From contig MCFE01000339.1 in assembly GCA_002104905.1 (NCBI GenBank), forward strand, positions 1 through 64,000: 64,000 nt of DNA, in the 5' to 3' direction. The notes under the pieces are model-generated. The model ran no database searches and was not told where the DNA came from. It worked only from the letters and a program-made list of their open reading frames with translations. This stretch comes from Basidiobolus meristosporus CBS 931.73. Lineage: Eukaryota > Basidiobolomycota > Basidiobolomycetes > Basidiobolales > Basidiobolaceae. The first letter of the stretch is position 1, and each line of letters starts with the position of its first letter. This document shows, one piece after another, positions 32,801 to 43,212 of this stretch. The translations under genes were made by a program, and so were the position numbers.

Positions 32801-33836
32801 TGACTTTCCTTATCAATCTATGGTCAGCAGTCTGATGCATATTATGCTTGGAACACATCCAGATATCTCATATTCAGTAGGAGATTGTCAGCCAACATAA
32901 TCTGAAGAAGGATCTGATCATTTTGCAGCAGTTAAGCGGATTTTTAGATATCTAAAAGGAACTGCTGATATCTGCTTAAGATACACTTTTCAGGATTCAG
33001 AACAGGATCTTGTGGGATACTCTGATGCTGATTGGGGACAAGATTTAGAAGACAGAAGATCCACCACAGGATACACCTTTCTTCACTGTCAAGGAGCAAT
33101 TTCATGGAACTCAAGAAAGCAACCAACCGTTGCACTTTCTACCACAGAGGCAGAGTATATGGCAGCCTGTGAAGCTAAAAAAGAAGCAATGTGGTTAAGA
33201 AAGCTATTTACAGATCTATGCCTATGTCAGAAAAGGCCTATTACTTATTTCAAGATACTCAAGGATGTATACAACTGGGTAGAAATCCAACTTTTGATGC
33301 TAGAACCAAGCACATAGATATTAGACATCATTTCATATGTGAAGCTATAGAGAATAACTTGGTTAGCTTAGTTTACTGTCCTACAGATGAAATGATTGCA
33401 GACATATTTACCAAATCATTAGCTAGAGACAAGTTTGAATATCTTGGGTCAAAATTAGGACTAGTCAGTAGGAGCACTTAGCTGAGTGGGAGAGTTGTAA
33501 AATTTGTATTTCCACCTAAATATTCACCAAACTTAGTCACTTAGATCATTACCTTCATATCCTAGAGAATACTTACCAAACTCCTTGTTGGGATTTACTT
33601 GGAATATTTTCACCAAAATACCAGGTACCCAGAACATGAAAATTATCAAAGTTGTCCAAACAGCCCCAAACTTTGCACACATGTTCTTGGGACCTTCCTA
33701 AGACTATTCTATGTGTTTTTTATGCCAAGATCATGTGAAAGTATAAATACTATTACATTCAATAAGTTGTTAAGTGAAAACCACATAATCTACTTGTTCC
33801 CCCATCACCTCCAATATCTCCAAGACTCTTACAGCA
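29809..33836 (+). mobile_element. Copia-1 element, internally deleted (insertion beta)
   Basis: The 5' LTR is 29809-30156, the primer site 30157-30169, and the 3' LTR 33493-33836 (its first T is mutated to A). The flanks are perfect TATTC duplications (29804-29808 and 33837-33841), so this marks a true insertion site inside the Tnp2 gene of copy B. Internal length is reduced: the region between integrase and RT is largely deleted (near 32215-32230). Confidence 0.85.
30161..33480 (+). pseudogene. Copia-1 gag-pol (second copy)
   Basis: Gag starts MSPKLSLSA at 30161 but stops at 30361 (TAG where the first copy has CAG). A frameshift follows near 30443. An intact zinc knuckle CNYCKRKGHISDRC (~30860) and protease YVDSGASQ (~31021, after a TGA) are visible. 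Integrase (31400-32072), a broken RT with YVDDLIIATNN (~32500) and RNase H (33012-33480) follow. Gag and pol share one frame across the knuckle (CAG at 30921), indicating a single polyprotein ancestor. Confidence 0.8.
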
Positions 33837-34456
33837 TATTCCACTGTAGATTCACCACTCTTTATTTGCTTACTCACTACTACCTTGGGTATTCCACATA
33901 TAGTTTAAATCAAAAATACTATGGCCTACTGCTTACTAACCTTTACAAACACACACACTTGCCGCAATTGATATACTTCTATCACCTCAGCTTTATGACT
34001 TTCCTAGCCCCCTTATAGGTGAACTCTGGCTTTCGTTTGTGTGAATTTTGTATTGAACGGTGTAGAAGTTGGTTTGTGAACACAAGGAATCCAGCATACT
34101 TTAGTAGAGTTTTCCTGATAACAATTAGTTACTTGTTGCACCCAACCCAACTTTGCAGTACTTAACTGATTACCCATGCATTGGGGCTGCTTAGCTTCTT
34201 AATGCCCTAGGCTTAGGTGTCTCCATGTGCACATGTGTCCTCAGTATTTTCCAGCTCTTCCTTGCTGTCCTCCATGTGCCAGCTTATCACATCCATGATG
34301 GATTTGAAGGTAACATGCTTGATGAGATTGGAATATGGTAGTACCTGCAACTTGACGTGTCTTCTTATCTCTCAACACATCTGCTCCATAGGAAACTCCC
34401 AAGAGGTGAAGCAAGACCCAATATTCTCCACACACTGTGCAAGATGGAGTAGAGAA

Positions 34457-34669
34457 TAGACTTGTTCCATTGTGCCATTGATCATAGTGCTAGAAAGTGC
34501 TGTATATTTTGTTACTAATTTGATATTTTAGGGTCATATGCATGTCAATTTTGATCCCAAATTGGCACTGTATTGCACTATCTGGCACTCTGTGGCATGA
34601 TCAGGCACCATCTGCCATACTATGGCACTATTGGGCACTATGATCAGCTGGAATGATGGAACAAGTCTA
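34457..34669. mobile_element. Short TIR element (MITE) of the TAGACTTG family
   Basis: This 213-bp element has ends TAGACTTGTTCCATTGTGCCA and the inverse of TAGACTTGTTCCAT at the right. Inside are many GGCACTAT-type motifs. It sits in the Tnp2 gene of copy B. The ends match the Harbinger-type element at 46638-55716, so it is probably a non-autonomous derivative. Confidence 0.65.
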
Positions 34670-34675
34670 ACTAAT

Positions 34676-35007
34676 TGACTTGTTCCATTGGATAGTGCCA
34701 CATTGAGTCATGAGTGCCAAATGATGCCATAGTATCCCAGGGAGGCCAAGTGAGCCTATAATTGGCCACAGAGTGTGAAACATAGCTCTGCATCTTCATG
34801 CAAAGCAGCCCCTGTGTTTCACCCATTGTGCTGGAGAAAATCCATTTTTTGAACTTTTTTGTTGAATCAACATTGTTCAGGATGTGTGAAAGCACTGAAG
34901 GACTGAAGACAGGCATTTGATACTCAATACCCATGGCACTCTGAATCCAGCTCCTGTGACTTGTATCATTTCACAAAAATGAATGCACTATCTTTGTCCA
35001 CTGGTTC
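34676..35007. mobile_element. Single arm of a foldback element
   Basis: About 330 bp match the left arm of the 733-bp palindrome at 51474-52206, from GACTTGTTCCATTGGATAG to about the GTCCACTGG position near the palindrome centre. The second arm is missing. It lies 6 bp from the MITE end. Confidence 0.65.
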
Positions 35008-36250
35008 TATCTCCATTCCTTGTGACCAGAAAAACCTGCTATCTTGCTGGTGGCTGGGGTATCACCAATGCATATAATAATATGCACTTTTGCATGACAG
35101 TCATTGACTGTTATCCTGCTGGGAGGTATACAAAATTCATCCAGCAATGGATACAGGTAGCTCTCCAGGTTGGACAGTGATTTAGACCAAAATACCAGTG
35201 AGACCACCAGCAGATTATTGCTCTGATACCACAAGATGGGTGGCAGATTCAGATTGATGAGAATCAGAGGCCAGCAGGATTTACTGGCAGAGTACTTCTT
35301 TAATGTGAGTCCATCAAGTGCTAAAGCAAAGGCATGGGCATATGTACCTTCAAAGTAGCCCTTGCTTCTTAGCAGTTTGTAATGCTTGCCATCAAATATA
35401 TTGGATATGTTTGCACTTGATTGATACTCTGTGTGGTACTGTATAGCTTTGCAATACTTGACTGACTGCATCAGCTTCCTCAGATGTGGTTTAACCAGAA
35501 TATATCTGGAGTGTGAACAATGTTTCCCTCAACGGTGGTGGATTCCTAACAATTGGGATACATTGCATCGGTAGCATTTTTGGATGTGAATGCCATGCAA
35601 CTGTTAACACATGCTGGAATCAGGACAGTCTCTGGAATCATATGTTGCCAGTGGCATGACAGTTGTCCACTTGTACCATGTACAGGGTAAGTTGCATCCT
35701 GGTGTGATTTTGGCAAGAAGATGTAATAAATCCTGAAAGCCCCCATTACTGATATTAATGGAAACATGCCACTTCTCTAGCCACAACATTATATTATTCA
35801 CCAGTAGATGGATTACAGAGCTCACTTGGCTCCATAGAGTATCCTTGGAATTTGTTTCAACAAGTGCTGTCTTGTTGCATATAGGGATTTGACCAGGCTC
35901 ATACATGGTACTGTTGTTAGGGGAGATAGGCTTAAGATCCATCGGTGAACCTTCTGTGTCAGAGCTTCACTCTGCATGCCATATTCAGAAGGCAGGGGTG
36001 AGCCTGAAGGCATCACAAACTCACCTGACTCAGTTTGCGCAAGGTGACAAAGATGGCCAGGTGCTAATATAGTAGTATCAACTGGTTGGCAAGATAATAT
36101 CAGTAGAGTAGTGAATGATGAATGGTCAAATATGACTTGTGTAGCAAAACACTGGCCATGATCCTTGTAATACTTCTTATGCTATTTGTGTGCTTCATGG
36201 CTGAGAGGCTGGCTACAATAGCCACATGGTCTTTTTGTCTACTCTTATGG

Positions 36251-36448
36251 GTCTATTATCTGAGCCCCCCAAGTAATATATATATATCTATCCAATTGAA
36301 CCAAGCAAGACAACAGAAAGATTTGGTAGAAAAAAACATAAGTCTTTATTACCTTGCTACCTTCTATTGGCAGCTATTCTATGCCAAGTGGTACTGACTT
36401 GACCTATTAGCTCTCCCACTCACCAAGTACAGTCAGTAATAACCCACA
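36251..36448 (-). repeat. Truncated inverted LTR-3
   Basis: The minus strand matches the first ~200 bp of the LTR at 25696-26068, starting TGTGGGTTATTAC. Flanking Tnp2-transposon sequences on its two sides overlap each other in content (36100-36250 and 36449-36600 both hold the GAATGGTCAAATAT region), so two different element copies meet here. Confidence 0.7.
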
Positions 36449-36850
36449 CAGTAGTGACCAATGAATGGTCAAATATAACTTAGGTGGTAAAGCACTGGCT
36501 GTGGTCCTTGTAAGACTTCCTATGCTGTCTGTGTGCTTCATGGCTGAGAGACTTGCCAAAATAGCCACATAGTCTTTTTTCTCTTCTCTTATGGCATTGA
36601 GTCAAAGAAGTCCTGTCATATGGGGAAAACAATTTGACCTTCAACAACGTAATACTATTATATTACTTTTTGGTCAATACTCATGTGAACTTAAGACAGT
36701 CTTGTATTTGAGACATCACACCCACATGCATGTAAGATTCAATGATGACCTGCCATAATAAGCATTATAAATAAAGTTGTGGCACCACATACACATGTAT
36801 ATGTAACACTACTTCCCCTTTGGTTTGACTCACTTCCATACATATGCCAC
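36449..36850. other. 5' region and promoter of a further Tnp2-transposon copy (B, right part)
   Basis: Matches 306-705 of copy A: the Tnp2 N-terminal region with broken frame, then the shared promoter (ATTATAAATAAAG near 36765), then the partner gene's ATGCC at 36844, where a large repeat is inserted. Confidence 0.65.
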
Positions 36851-37917
36851 TGTGGTGGTGTATAGGTCCAAGGGAGAGATACATCCAACATTTCTCAAGT
36901 GTTTTGTGTGTGGGGTGTTCACTGGGTGCAATAACCTCTGGCAAAAGCTTTCTAGGAATACTTGGGTTCTGTCTCTAATCTAATATGAAGGGGAATAACG
37001 CCACAAGCTTGTCAAGAGAAAACTATTGAGCTACAATCCCCAACTTAGTTGGGGTCTTAACAAAAGTATGTGCTGGGTTCAGTGTCCTTTGAGATGACAA
37101 TGTACTAAAGCTTCCAAAGTCAAAACAACTCTAAACTCCACCAGCAGGGACTTGATAAGAATGCAGCTGTGGTCAATAGTTACAAATACAGAAAGTATCT
37201 TTGCCTGTACAAGAACAAACTTGGGAAAGAATCAAATATAATAAAAGATACCTACTCTGAGTATTCCTCACAAGTAGTGCCTCCAAGGTCAGTTGGCTGT
37301 CAGCGTGGTTTCCTGGGAGTGTCCTGTGGTCTGGGGTTGGAAGTTCCGGTGGCAGCAGGTAGCAGTGATCACACTTATCAACAAGTTGGAATATTGATAA
37401 AAGGGATGATGATTTATTGTTGAGGGATAGCCTCCCTTGTATACTTTTCTTACTGGCTAAGTGATTACTAATCATGGTATTTCAGAAGGTTCCGGATATC
37501 AATAGAAACCTTAATGACATCAGAATGACCTAAGAGTGTTCTTAGTAGGTGCCGGAAGGTTCTAAGAGGCACAGCACATCCAACCAATCAGGAATCAGTA
37601 TTCTGAAACCTGCATAACATAGGGATACCATATATGGTGTGGAAATGATAGTGATGGTGACACAGGTTAATCATGTGTCATGGGTACTGGCACGGGTACT
37701 CGTCTAATATAGAAGCACTTATAGCTAGTAATCTTACATAAAGTGGGGGTAACTTATGCAATAAGGTAAGCAGGTGTGATAGCCAACCAGCTTATGGATA
37801 GTACTGATTGGGTAAGACACATGGGATAAAACTAAAATAGTGTAGTAGAGATATAGGGAAGTAGAAAATAAGGGAATGAGCACATCTGTCAGTGGGTGTC
37901 ACTATCACCCCACTACA
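36851..37917. mobile_element. Solo-LTR-like repeat, 1067 bp, at the partner-gene start codon
   Basis: The ends are TGTGGTGGTG and CACCCCACTACA. Flanks are CCAC (36847-36850) and CCGC (37918-37921), an imperfect 4-bp duplication. On the minus strand there is a TATAC-type box (near 37440) and AATAAA (~37420), suiting an LTR read leftwards. The two ends are also loosely inverted (TGTGGTGG/TGTAGTGG), so a non-autonomous DNA element is not excluded. No gene is inside. A second copy lies at 39084-40151. Confidence 0.6.
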
Positions 37918-40900
37918 CCGCTGAAAAATAAAGCAAAGCCATCTGGTTCCCAACCAAACCTCACCACTGATAGCAACAGACAAACGGTTTGACAACTGCT
38001 TGCCTTGACATTCAGTGCAATAAGCAGGCTACATCCAAAAAGGCCCTGTGGATAGTGTGCCCATTGAAGGTAATAATGTGGACTCCTCCGGCACTCAGTC
38101 AAGTAGGGAATTGAGAACCTTGGCCAAGCTACAAGCTTACCATTATGCTCAGGCAGATGAGAATGTAGCAAATGCAGTACCCTCAGTTGAAGACTGGCAA
38201 GTGGTGATGATAACATCACCACCACCCATATTAGCAAGTATGTTGTCAGGTCATACTGAAGCATTAATGCAGCCATTAAGTGCAATGGCTGATAGGATAA
38301 ATGCAATGGCCCAGGGAGATCAGGAAATAATCCAGAAACATGATGAGCAAATAAAACATTTAGAGCAATCAATATCTCAGGTAGGGAAAGCAGTATCATT
38401 ACTGCAAAGAAGGAACTCAAGTAGCCGAATGCCACAGCCAAGAATTGAGCTATTTCCCAATGTAACAGCAGAGGAACACCTTACAGTCTTTGAAGCACAA
38501 CAACAGTGCCCAAAGATAAAGCCCACAGAAAAATCTATTGCAATGTGGGAGGGGGACAATTTGGTGTTTATACCTAAGCCTAAAAATCAATAGACATTGG
38601 AGATCTGTGAAGCCATTGAGTGCAATAATGAAGAGTGGGCTAACAAACAAGAGGCCATCAGAAGTCTAGCACACCATCACCTTAAGGCCAGTGTACCATG
38701 GGACCATTAGGAACTCAAGGCCAAGCAGAATGCACTTGACTTGCTCCATGAGCATTATCCTGGATTGAAATGAGCAAACAGATTTTGGGCCAGCATTGGC
38801 ATACTAGGAAAGTATCATAAGAATAGCAGAAACTATCAAAGGCAGAAGAATCAGGTTGTCATGGCTTAAAACCAGTGGCTTCCTGAAGAGCTTGTTACCA
38901 GTAGGGGCAAAAGCTCCAGAAAAGCATCAATGTGACATTAGGTAGCTGGAAGAGTACCAGTTAGGGACAAGCAGGCAGACATGGATGCGCCAGCACAACA
39001 TCTATCAAGGAAAAAGTGTACCACTCAAGAAGCACTCAGTCAAAGTAGCAGTGAAGGACCTGGCAGTGATAAAAACCAGCCACTGTGGTGGTGTATAAGT
39101 CCAAGGGAGAGACACGTCCAACATTTCTCAAGTGTTTTGTGTATGGGGTACTCACTGGGTGCAATAACCTCTGACAAAAGCTAGCTAGGAATACTTGGGT
39201 TCTGTCTCTAATCTAATGTGATGGGGAATAAAGCCACAAGCTTGTCAAGGGAAAACTATTGAGCTACAATCTCCAACTTAGCGGGTGCCATAACAAAAGT
39301 ATGTGCTGACTTCAGCATCCTTTGAGATGACAATGTACTAAAGCTTCCAAAGTCAAAACAACTCTAAACTCCACCAGCAGGGACTTGATAAGAATGCAGC
39401 TGTGGTCAATAGTTACAAATACAGAAAGTATCTTTGCCTGTACAAGAACAAACTTGGGAAAGAATCAAATATAACAAAAGATACCTAGGCTGAGTATTCT
39501 GCACAAGTAGTGCCTCCAAGGTCAGTTGGCTTTAGGTGTGGTTTCCTGGGAGTGTCCTGTGGTCTGGGGTTGGAAGTTCATGTAGCAGCAGGTAGCAGTG
39601 ATCACACTAATCAACAAGTCAGTATATTGATAAAAGGGATGATGATTTATTAATGGGGGATAGCCTCCCTTATACACTTTTCCTACTGGCTAAGTGATTA
39701 CTAATCATGGTGTTCCAGAAGGCTCTGGAGATCAGTAGAAATCTTAATGACATCAGAATGAGCTAAGAGTATTCTAAGTAGTTGCCAGAAGGCTCTAAGA
39801 GGCACAGCACATCCAACCAATCAGGAATCAATATTTAAAACCTGTGTAATATAGGGATACCATATATATGATATGAAATGGTAGGCATGGTGACATGGGT
39901 TGATTTTGTGTCATGGGTACTGGGAGAGGGACTTGCCTAATATAGAAGCATTATAGCTAGTAATCTTACATAAAGTAAGGGATAACTTATGCAATAAGGT
40001 AAGCAGGTGTGATAGTCAACCGGCTTATGGGATTGTACTGATCAGGTAAGACTAATGGGATAAAACTAAAATAAGTGTAGTAGAGCTATAGGGAAGTAGA
40101 AATATGGGAATGAACACATTTGTCAGTGGGTATCACTGTGACCCCACTGCACCACTTTTACAGGAGCCCATCATAACTACAGTTGAGAGCTTAAAACAAG
40201 CAGAAATGAAATGTCAGGTTGCCAGAAGAGTGCCCGCAAGGGACAAGCAAGCCAAAACATATGCCTCAGAGCAGAATGTATCCAGGAGAAAACGTATTTC
40301 TTTACAAGAAGCACTCATACAAAGTATCAGTGAAAGACCTGGCTGTAATAAAGGAAAAGGTAAAGGGAAAAATGTCTACCCAAACCTGAGACAGAGAGGT
40401 ATGCAAAAAGAACTGCAGCTCTTACCAATTAATGCCACAAGTGGTGAACAGACTGAGTCCCATCATAGCCAAGAAGAATTACAAACAAGAAAACAATTGT
40501 TTTCACAAGAGCTGGAAGTGCAGCCAGTTGAGTTACACTCCAGCAAGGTATATGAGTTTGCTGAATAAGACAATTTGTCTACCACAGCCTCCACAACCTC
40601 CATAACCTCCATTGTTGACAGAGTGGGGATCCCACTGACAGACAAGGCTGCAATGTCAAGAGCTCAAATGACTCTCACAATGCATTTAGTGGAGCTTTGG
40701 AACATCAATAGGCGCACCAAGAGGCTGCAGAACTTCTTCAAGAGCAGTGCTCAACAAAATGCACTGGAATATTGCAAGGATTGATTGCAAAGAGTGGCAG
40801 ATGAGGTGGTTGACCTTGCAGTGCCAGCTCAAGACCAGGACATGTGGGAATCAGTGAATGAACAGTGGCATAAAGCTGCTGGTTCTTGCCAAATTTGTAG

Positions 40901-41000
40901 AACCAGAGCTTTACAGCAGAAGTACCTATTGAGTGTGGTGTTTGGCTTAATGTTAGTGTAGGGTAAAGGGACTTGTATAGATCAATACAGTTAGCAACCA
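37918..41000 (+). pseudogene. Partner protein of the Tnp2 transposon (copy B), interrupted
   Basis: It resumes at 37922 after the repeat with the KNKAKPSGSQPN region. 38048-38593 is a clear frame homologous to copy A residues ~45-225 (VPSVEDWQVVMITSPPPILA, QRRNSSSRMPQPRIE). A TAG at 38591 and shifts follow. It is split by the 1068-bp repeat at 39084-40151 and continues at 40156-40568 and 40575-40784 with the GKGKGKNVYPNLRQRGMQKE and KRLQNFFKSSAQQNALEYCKD blocks. Confidence 0.6.
39084..40151. mobile_element. Solo-LTR-like repeat, 1068 bp, second copy
   Basis: This is the same repeat as 36851-37917, in the same orientation, with perfect CCAC duplications at 39080-39083 and 40152-40155. The uninterrupted site is seen in copy A near 1862. 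Confidence 0.65.
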
Positions 41001-41360
41001 AGGTACAACTGAAGTTTCAACAGAAATAAACCAATTTGTATCCATGAAGAGTAAAAGTAACAGTTGAGTCAGGAAATAAGGTGTGTTTAGAAGAGGCAAT
41101 AGCCAATCAATGCACACAAATGAAGGAAGCAATAGAGTGTCTGGGACCATAAAGTGAGCATATTGGCAGGGAACTAATTAAAAGCCACTTATACATTGTT
41201 GTGATGAAAAATTTTGACTAAGTTTTTTGTGAAATCTGGGGTGCAATTATTTTTCAACAGTCTCTGGAAGGTGTCCTGACAGGATTAGAACCTCTTAGTC
41301 ATTGGACTTTAACTTTGTGACAGCCTTTTGACAGGATCATCTCGATAACTTTTCATGGGG
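41001..41360 (+). repeat. Right tail of transposon copy B
   Basis: Non-coding tail matching 2748-3078 of copy A, ending CTTTTCATGGGG at 41360, a mutated version of the CATAGGG terminus. Copy C begins at the next base, already inside its partner gene. Confidence 0.6.
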
Positions 41361-42992
41361 TGTCTGTCAGTGGGATCTCCACTCCGTCAATAATAGAGGT
41401 TGTGGAGGATGTGGTAGACAAATTGCATTTTTTAGCAAACTCATCTACCTTGCAGGAGTTTAGCTCAACTGGATGAGCTTCTAAATCTGGTGAAAACAGC
41501 TGTTTTCTTGTTGGTAATTCTTCTTATTTATAACGGGATTTAGTCTGTTTTGGGCTTGCAGTGTTGATTGCAAGAACTGCAATTTTTTTTGCATGTTTTG
41601 CTGTCTCAGGCTTGGGTAGACATTTTTTCCCTTTACCTTTTCCATTATCACTGCCAGGTTTTTGACTGCTACTTCATCTGAAGGCTTCTTGTAATGAACT
41701 ACATTTTCTTCCTGATAAATTCTGTTCTGACACATCTGTTTTAGCCTGCTTGTCCCTTGCTGGCACTCTTCTGGCAACCTGATGTTTCTTTTCTGCTTGC
41801 TTTGAGCTCTCAACTGTAGTGGTGACAGGCTCCTGTCAAAGCCACTGGTTCTTATCACTGCTACTTTGAATAAGTGTTTCTTGAGTGCTACTACTCTTTT
41901 TCTTGATTAATGTTGTACTGGTGCAACTGTGTCTGCCTGCTTGTCCCTTATCAACACTCTTTGAGCTACCTGATGCCTCTTTGACACTTGTTGGGAGCTT
42001 TTGGCCCAGCTTATAACAGGCTTTTGAGGAAGCTGCTAGTTTTTAGCCATGGCACCCTTGTTCTTCTGCCTTTGATGGTTTCTACTATTCTTAAGATACT
42101 TTCTTAGCATACCATTGCTGGCCCAAATCTGTTTGCCCATTTGAATCCAGGATAATGTTTGTGGAACAAGTCAAGTGCATTATGCTTGGCCTTGATTTCC
42201 TGATAGTCACATGGTATGCCAGCCTAAAGGTCATGGCATGGCAGACTTCTGACAGCCTCTTGAATATTAGCCCACTTTTTGTTATTTCACTTGATGGCTT
42301 CACAGATCTTCAGTATCTTTTGATTTTTGGGCTTTGGTATAAACACCACATAGTCCCCCCCACCTGCTGGGATAAATACTTCTGTGGGCTTTTTGTTGGG
42401 CACTGTTGTTGTGCTTCAAAGACTCTAAGGTGTTCCTCTGCTGTTATATTGGGAAATCTCTTAATTCTTGGCTGTGACATTAGGTTACTTGAGTTCCTTC
42501 TTCACAGCAAAGATACTGCTTTCTCTAACAGAGATATTGATTGCTCTACACATGTTATCCACCTATCCTGTTTCTGGACTATTTCATGATTTCTCTGGGC
42601 CATTGCATCTATCCTATCAGCCACTGCACTTGCTTCATTAATGCTTCAGTATGAGCTGACAACATACTTGCTAATATGGGTGGTGGTGATGTTATGGCAG
42701 CCACTTGCTACTCTTCAACTGAGGATACTGTATTTGCTACATTCTCATCTGCCTGAGCATAATGGTCAGCTTGAAGCTCTGCAGAGGTTCTCAAATGCCT
42801 ACTTGACTGAGAGTCTGAGGGGTCTGCATTACTACCTTCAGTAGGCACACTGTCAACATGGTTTTTTTTGGATACAGTCCTGCTTGTTGCACTGAGTGTC
42901 CAAGTAAGCAGTTGTCAAACCATTCTTCTGCTGCTATCAGCAGTGGAGTTTGGATGGTAAGCAGATAACTTTACTTTATTTTTTGGTGGCAT
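41361..42992 (-). pseudogene. Partner protein of the Tnp2 transposon (copy C), 3'-truncated
   Basis: Minus-strand homologue of copies A and B. The start region is at about 42992 (ATGCCACCAAAAAAT), with shifted frames through to 41361, where the 3' part is missing. It contains the HVEQ/NSS-type middle region (42589-42400) and the Lys/Gln-rich region (41858-41481). It is divergent from Tnp2 copy C. Confidence 0.6.
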
Positions 42993-43212
42993 AAAAATCA
43001 AAGTGAGTTAAGCCACAGGACAAAGAGTGTTACATATACGTATGTCTGTTGTGCCACAGCTTTGTTATAATGCTTACTTTGATGGGTGATAATTGAATCT
43101 TACATCCAGGTATATGCAATGTCTCAAATCTAAGACTGTGTTGAATTCACATGAGTATTGACCAAAAAGTGATATAATAGCATGACATTGTTGAAAGTAC
43201 ACTGCTTGCCCC

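Larger units (their letters stand above)
33837..36250 (-). pseudogene. Tnp2-type transposase, copy B, broken
   Basis: Minus strand, from right to left: N-terminal region without its start codon (36250-35980), the 35942-35546 block, and the Tnp2 core at 35471-35007 (FDGKHYKLLRSKGYFEGTY, LDGLTLKKYSASKSCWPLIL, CIGDTPATSKIAGFSGH). After two inserted elements (34457-35007) the C-terminal part continues at 34456-33837, then beyond Copia insertion beta at 29808-29537. Compared with copy C it lacks an internal piece near 34020. It has multiple stops. Confidence 0.65.

Noticed and set aside
34671-34934. 87-codon minus-strand frame that recurs at 51543-51731 and 63701-63889
   Set aside because: It recurs because it lies in the arm of the foldback element. 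There is no start context or conserved full length, so it is probably incidental.
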